From: Pseudomonadota bacterium
GTDB lineage: Bacteria > Pseudomonadota > Alphaproteobacteria > Rhizobiales > Rhizobiaceae
Reading direction: 5' to 3'
Assembly (NCBI GenBank): GCA_023393575.1
Contig: JAEWKX010000144.1
Span: 1-7,307 of the forward strand
Length of the DNA stretch: 7,307 nucleotides
The position numbers were made by a program, and so were the translations under genes. Numbering within the stretch: the stretch's first letter is position 1; each line of letters opens with the position of its first letter. The notes under the pieces are model-generated. The model saw only the letters and a program-made list of their open reading frames with translations, searched no databases and had not been told where the DNA came from. Below, piece after piece: positions 5,201 to 7,307 of this stretch.

Positions 5201-7307
5201 TCAGGCCTGTTCGAAGGCGCCGTGGCAGTGCTTGTACTTCTTGCCCGAGCCGCAGGGGCAGGCCTCGTTGCGGCCCACCTTGCCCCAGGTCTCCGGGTCG
5301 GCGGGGTCACGGTCGTCGGGCGGGACCTGCAGCCCGGAGTCATTGCCACCGGCGAAATCGTCCTCGCCCGTGGAGGCATCGATATGATGCGGCTCCATCA
5401 CGGGAGGAGGTGTCGGTGCCGGCTGCTCCTCGCGCACCAGTTCGACGCGCATCATCTGCGCCGTCACCGCTTCGCGCAGGTTGGCGAGCAGCGCCTGGAA
5501 GAGCTCGAAGGCCTCCGACTTGTATTCCTGCAGCGGGTCGCGCTGGGCATAGCCGCGGAAGCCGACGACCGAGCGCAGATGGTCGAGGTTGACGATGTGC
5601 TCGCGCCAGAGGTGGTCGAGCGTCTGGAGGACGATAGACCGCTCGACATAGGTCATGATGTCGATGCCGAAACGCTCGGCACGGTCGGCAACGGCCTTGT
5701 CCGCAGCCTGGGTGATCCGCTCGCGGATGTCGTCCTCGCCGATCCCCTCTTCCTTCGCCCAGTCGTCGACCGGCAGGTCGAGGTTCAGCAGGCGCTGGAC
5801 GTCGTTCTTCAGCCCGCCCATATCCCACTGCTCGGCATAGGCGCGCTCGGGGATGTGCTTGGCGACCATCACCTCGATCACCTCGTTGCGCATGTCGGCA
5901 ACGATCTCCCTGAGGTCGTCGGCATCGGCATCCATCAGCTCGATGCGTTGTTCGAAGATCACCTTGCGCTGGTCGTTCGTGACGTCGTCGTATTTCAACA
6001 GGTTCTTGCGGATATCGAAGTTGCGGGCCTCGACCTTGCGCTGCGCGCGCTCCAGCGCCTTGTTGATCCAGGGATGGACGATCGCCTCTCCCTCCTTCAG
6101 CCCGAGCTTCTGCAGCATGCCGTCCATGCGGTCGGAACCGAAGATACGCATCAGGTCGTCCTGCAGGGACAGGTAGAACTTCGAGCGGCCGGGGTCTCCC
6201 TGGCGGCCGGAACGGCCGCGCAGCTGGTTGTCGATACGGCGGCTTTCATGGCGCTCGGTGGCGATCACGTAAAGGCCGCCGGCGGCGAGCGCCTTTTCCT
6301 TGAGCCGCCGGACCTCCTCCCGCACGGATGCTTCCTTGGCGTCGCGCTCGGGACCTGGTTCCATGCCTTCGAGCTCCCGCTCGAGGCGCATGTCGATGTT
6401 GCCGCCGAGCTGAATGTCGGTCCCGCGACCGGCCATATTCGTTGCGATCGTCACAGCTCCCGGCACACCGGCCTGGCTGACGATATAGGCTTCCTGTTCG
6501 TGATAGCGGGCGTTCAGTACCTGAAACTTGTCGAAGCCGGACTGCCGCAGCATGTTGGCAAGCAATTCCGACTTTTCGATGGAGGTCGTGCCGACCAGCA
6601 CCGGCTGACCGCGCTCGTGCGCCGCCTTGATCTCGATGATGATTGCCTTGAATTTCTCGTCGAAGGTCCGGTAGACCTCGTCGTCCTCATCGATACGCTG
6701 AATCGGCAGGTTGGTCGGGACCTCTACGACTTCGAGCCTGTAGATGTTGCCGAATTCCTCCGCTTCCGTCGCGGCGGTTCCCGTCATGCCGGCCAGTTTG
6801 TCATACATGCGGAAGTAGTTCTGGAAAGTGATCGACGACAGCGTCTGGTTTTCCGGCTGAATCTGCACCTTTTCCTTGGCTTCGAGCGCCTGGTGCTGGC
6901 CTTCGGAATAGCGTCGTCCCGGCATCATGCGGCCGGTGAATTCATCGATAATGACGATCTCGTCGTTGCGGACGATGTAGTCCTTGTCTCGGGTGAAAAG
7001 CTTGTGGGCCTTCAGCGCGTTGTTGATGTGGTGGACGATCGCCACGTTCTCGACGTCGTAGAGGCTCTCGCCCTTCAGGAGGCCGGCCTGGCGCAGCAGG
7101 TTCTCCAGCTTTTCGGTGCCGACCTCGGAGAAGTTGGCGGAGCGCTGCTTCTCATCGATCTCGTAGTCGCTCTCGTCCAGCATGGGGATGAAGGCGTCGA
7201 TCGTGTTGTATAGGTCGGAGCGGTCGTCCAGCGGGCCGGAGATGATGAGCGGCGGACGTGCTTCGTCGACGAGGATCGAGTCCACTTCGTCGACGATGGC
7301 GTAGTTG
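5201..7307 (-). CDS. secA: Preprotein translocase motor ATPase SecA (5'-truncated by window edge)
   Basis: The visible 701 residues run from just before Walker B to the C-terminus. About the first 200 residues (Walker A, Q motif) lie beyond 7307. The GTG at 7285 is an internal valine in the DEVD motif, not a start. In visible-fragment numbering: Walker [14 protein letters not shown] (5-17); preprotein cross-linking domain to about 165, with [24 protein letters not shown] (175-178); second nucleotide-binding domain with [11 protein letters not shown] (288-298) and the arginine-finger helicase motif [15 protein letters not shown] (363-377); then helical scaffold and wing, including [21 protein letters not shown] Pro-rich linker leads to a zinc-binding SEC-C tail, CxC-x8-CH (Cys683, Cys685, Cys694, His695), which in the family binds SecB and phospholipid. 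SecA drives unfolded precursors through SecYEG by ATP hydrolysis. One near-invariant position is changed: DEARTPLIISG of the family reads [11 protein letters not shown] here. A strong terminator follows the stop. Confidence 0.98.
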   Translation of the reverse strand, partial: NYAIVDEVDSILVDEARPPLIISGPLDDRSDLYNTIDAFIPMLDESDYEIDEKQRSANFSEVGTEKLENLLRQAGLLKGESLYDVENVAIVHHINNALKAHKLFTRDKDYIVRNDEIVIIDEFTGRMMPGRRYSEGQHQALEAKEKVQIQPENQTLSSITFQNYFRMYDKLAGMTGTAATEAEEFGNIYRLEVVEVPTNLPIQRIDEDDEVYRTFDEKFKAIIIEIKAAHERGQPVLVGTTSIEKSELLANMLRQSGFDKFQVLNARYHEQEAYIVSQAGVPGAVTIATNMAGRGTDIQLGGNIDMRLERELEGMEPGPERDAKEASVREEVRRLKEKALAAGGLYVIATERHESRRIDNQLRGRSGRQGDPGRSKFYLSLQDDLMRIFGSDRMDGMLQKLGLKEGEAIVHPWINKALERAQRKVEARNFDIRKNLLKYDDVTNDQRKVIFEQRIELMDADADDLREIVADMRNEVIEVMVAKHIPERAYAEQWDMGGLKNDVQRLLNLDLPVDDWAKEEGIGEDDIRERITQAADKAVADRAERFGIDIMTYVERSIVLQTLDHLWREHIVNLDHLRSVVGFRGYAQRDPLQEYKSEAFELFQALLANLREAVTAQMMRVELVREEQPAPTPPPVMEPHHIDASTGEDDFAGGNDSGLQVPPDDRDPADPETWGKVGRNEACPCGSGKKYKHCHGAFEQA

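Noticed and set aside
5222..7213. A long open frame on the plus strand, antisense to secA (663 codons).
   Set aside because: It lies exactly opposite a certain secA gene. Its Val/Leu/Asp/Arg-rich product resembles no protein, and high third-position GC commonly opens such antisense frames.
7283..7285. A GTG that would start the visible secA frame within the window.
   Set aside because: The frame stays open to the window edge and encodes NYAIVDE, the conserved upstream half of Walker B. The GTG is an internal valine.

Overview
The window is high-GC, densely coding bacterial chromosome. It most likely comes from an alphaproteobacterium of the order Hyphomicrobiales/Rhizobiales, probably near Rhizobiaceae. 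The main evidence is the SecA fragment. Its pre-protein cross-linking domain, its NBD2 and its C-terminal zinc tail (ending [20 protein letters not shown] then CHGAFEQA) read very much like SecA of Rhizobium, Sinorhizobium and Agrobacterium as I remember them. No alignment was run. I see no tRNA, rRNA, CRISPR array, insertion sequence or phage gene.

Layout, left to right. (1) 35-625 (+) encodes a small exported Gly/Val/Asn/Asp-rich repeat protein of unknown function, with a short helical two-cysteine C-terminus. (2) 626-727 is a 102-base gap with two small hairpins and a possible 25-codon reading frame. (3) 728-2362 (+) encodes a complete AMP-forming acyl-CoA synthetase of the medium-chain/acetyl-CoA-synthetase-like branch. 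(4) It converges, with only 7 bases between stop codons, on a two-gene minus-strand operon. The operon is a membrane flippase of the Wzx/MATE-like polysaccharide exporter superfamily (3647-5059), overlapping by 4 bases an acyltransferase of the BioF2-like/CelD GNAT type (2370-3650). (5) 5060-5200 is intergenic and holds a clear rho-independent terminator for secA. (6) 5201-7307 (-) is secA, cut off at its 5' end by the window edge.

How the genes may work together. SecA is the housekeeping Sec motor ATPase and is separated from the rest by its terminator. The flippase and acyltransferase are translationally coupled and probably act together on an envelope glycan or glycolipid: one moves the lipid-linked substrate across the inner membrane and the other adds an acyl or aminoacyl group. 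The convergent acyl-CoA synthetase could supply an activated acyl donor, but that link is inference from adjacency only. The repeat protein is probably periplasmic or surface-exposed and, like other Sec-type precursors, would depend on SecA.

Overall this is a mostly ordinary core-genome region. The least understood items are the repeat protein and the flippase-acyltransferase pair. I found no convincing evidence of an undescribed multi-gene system.
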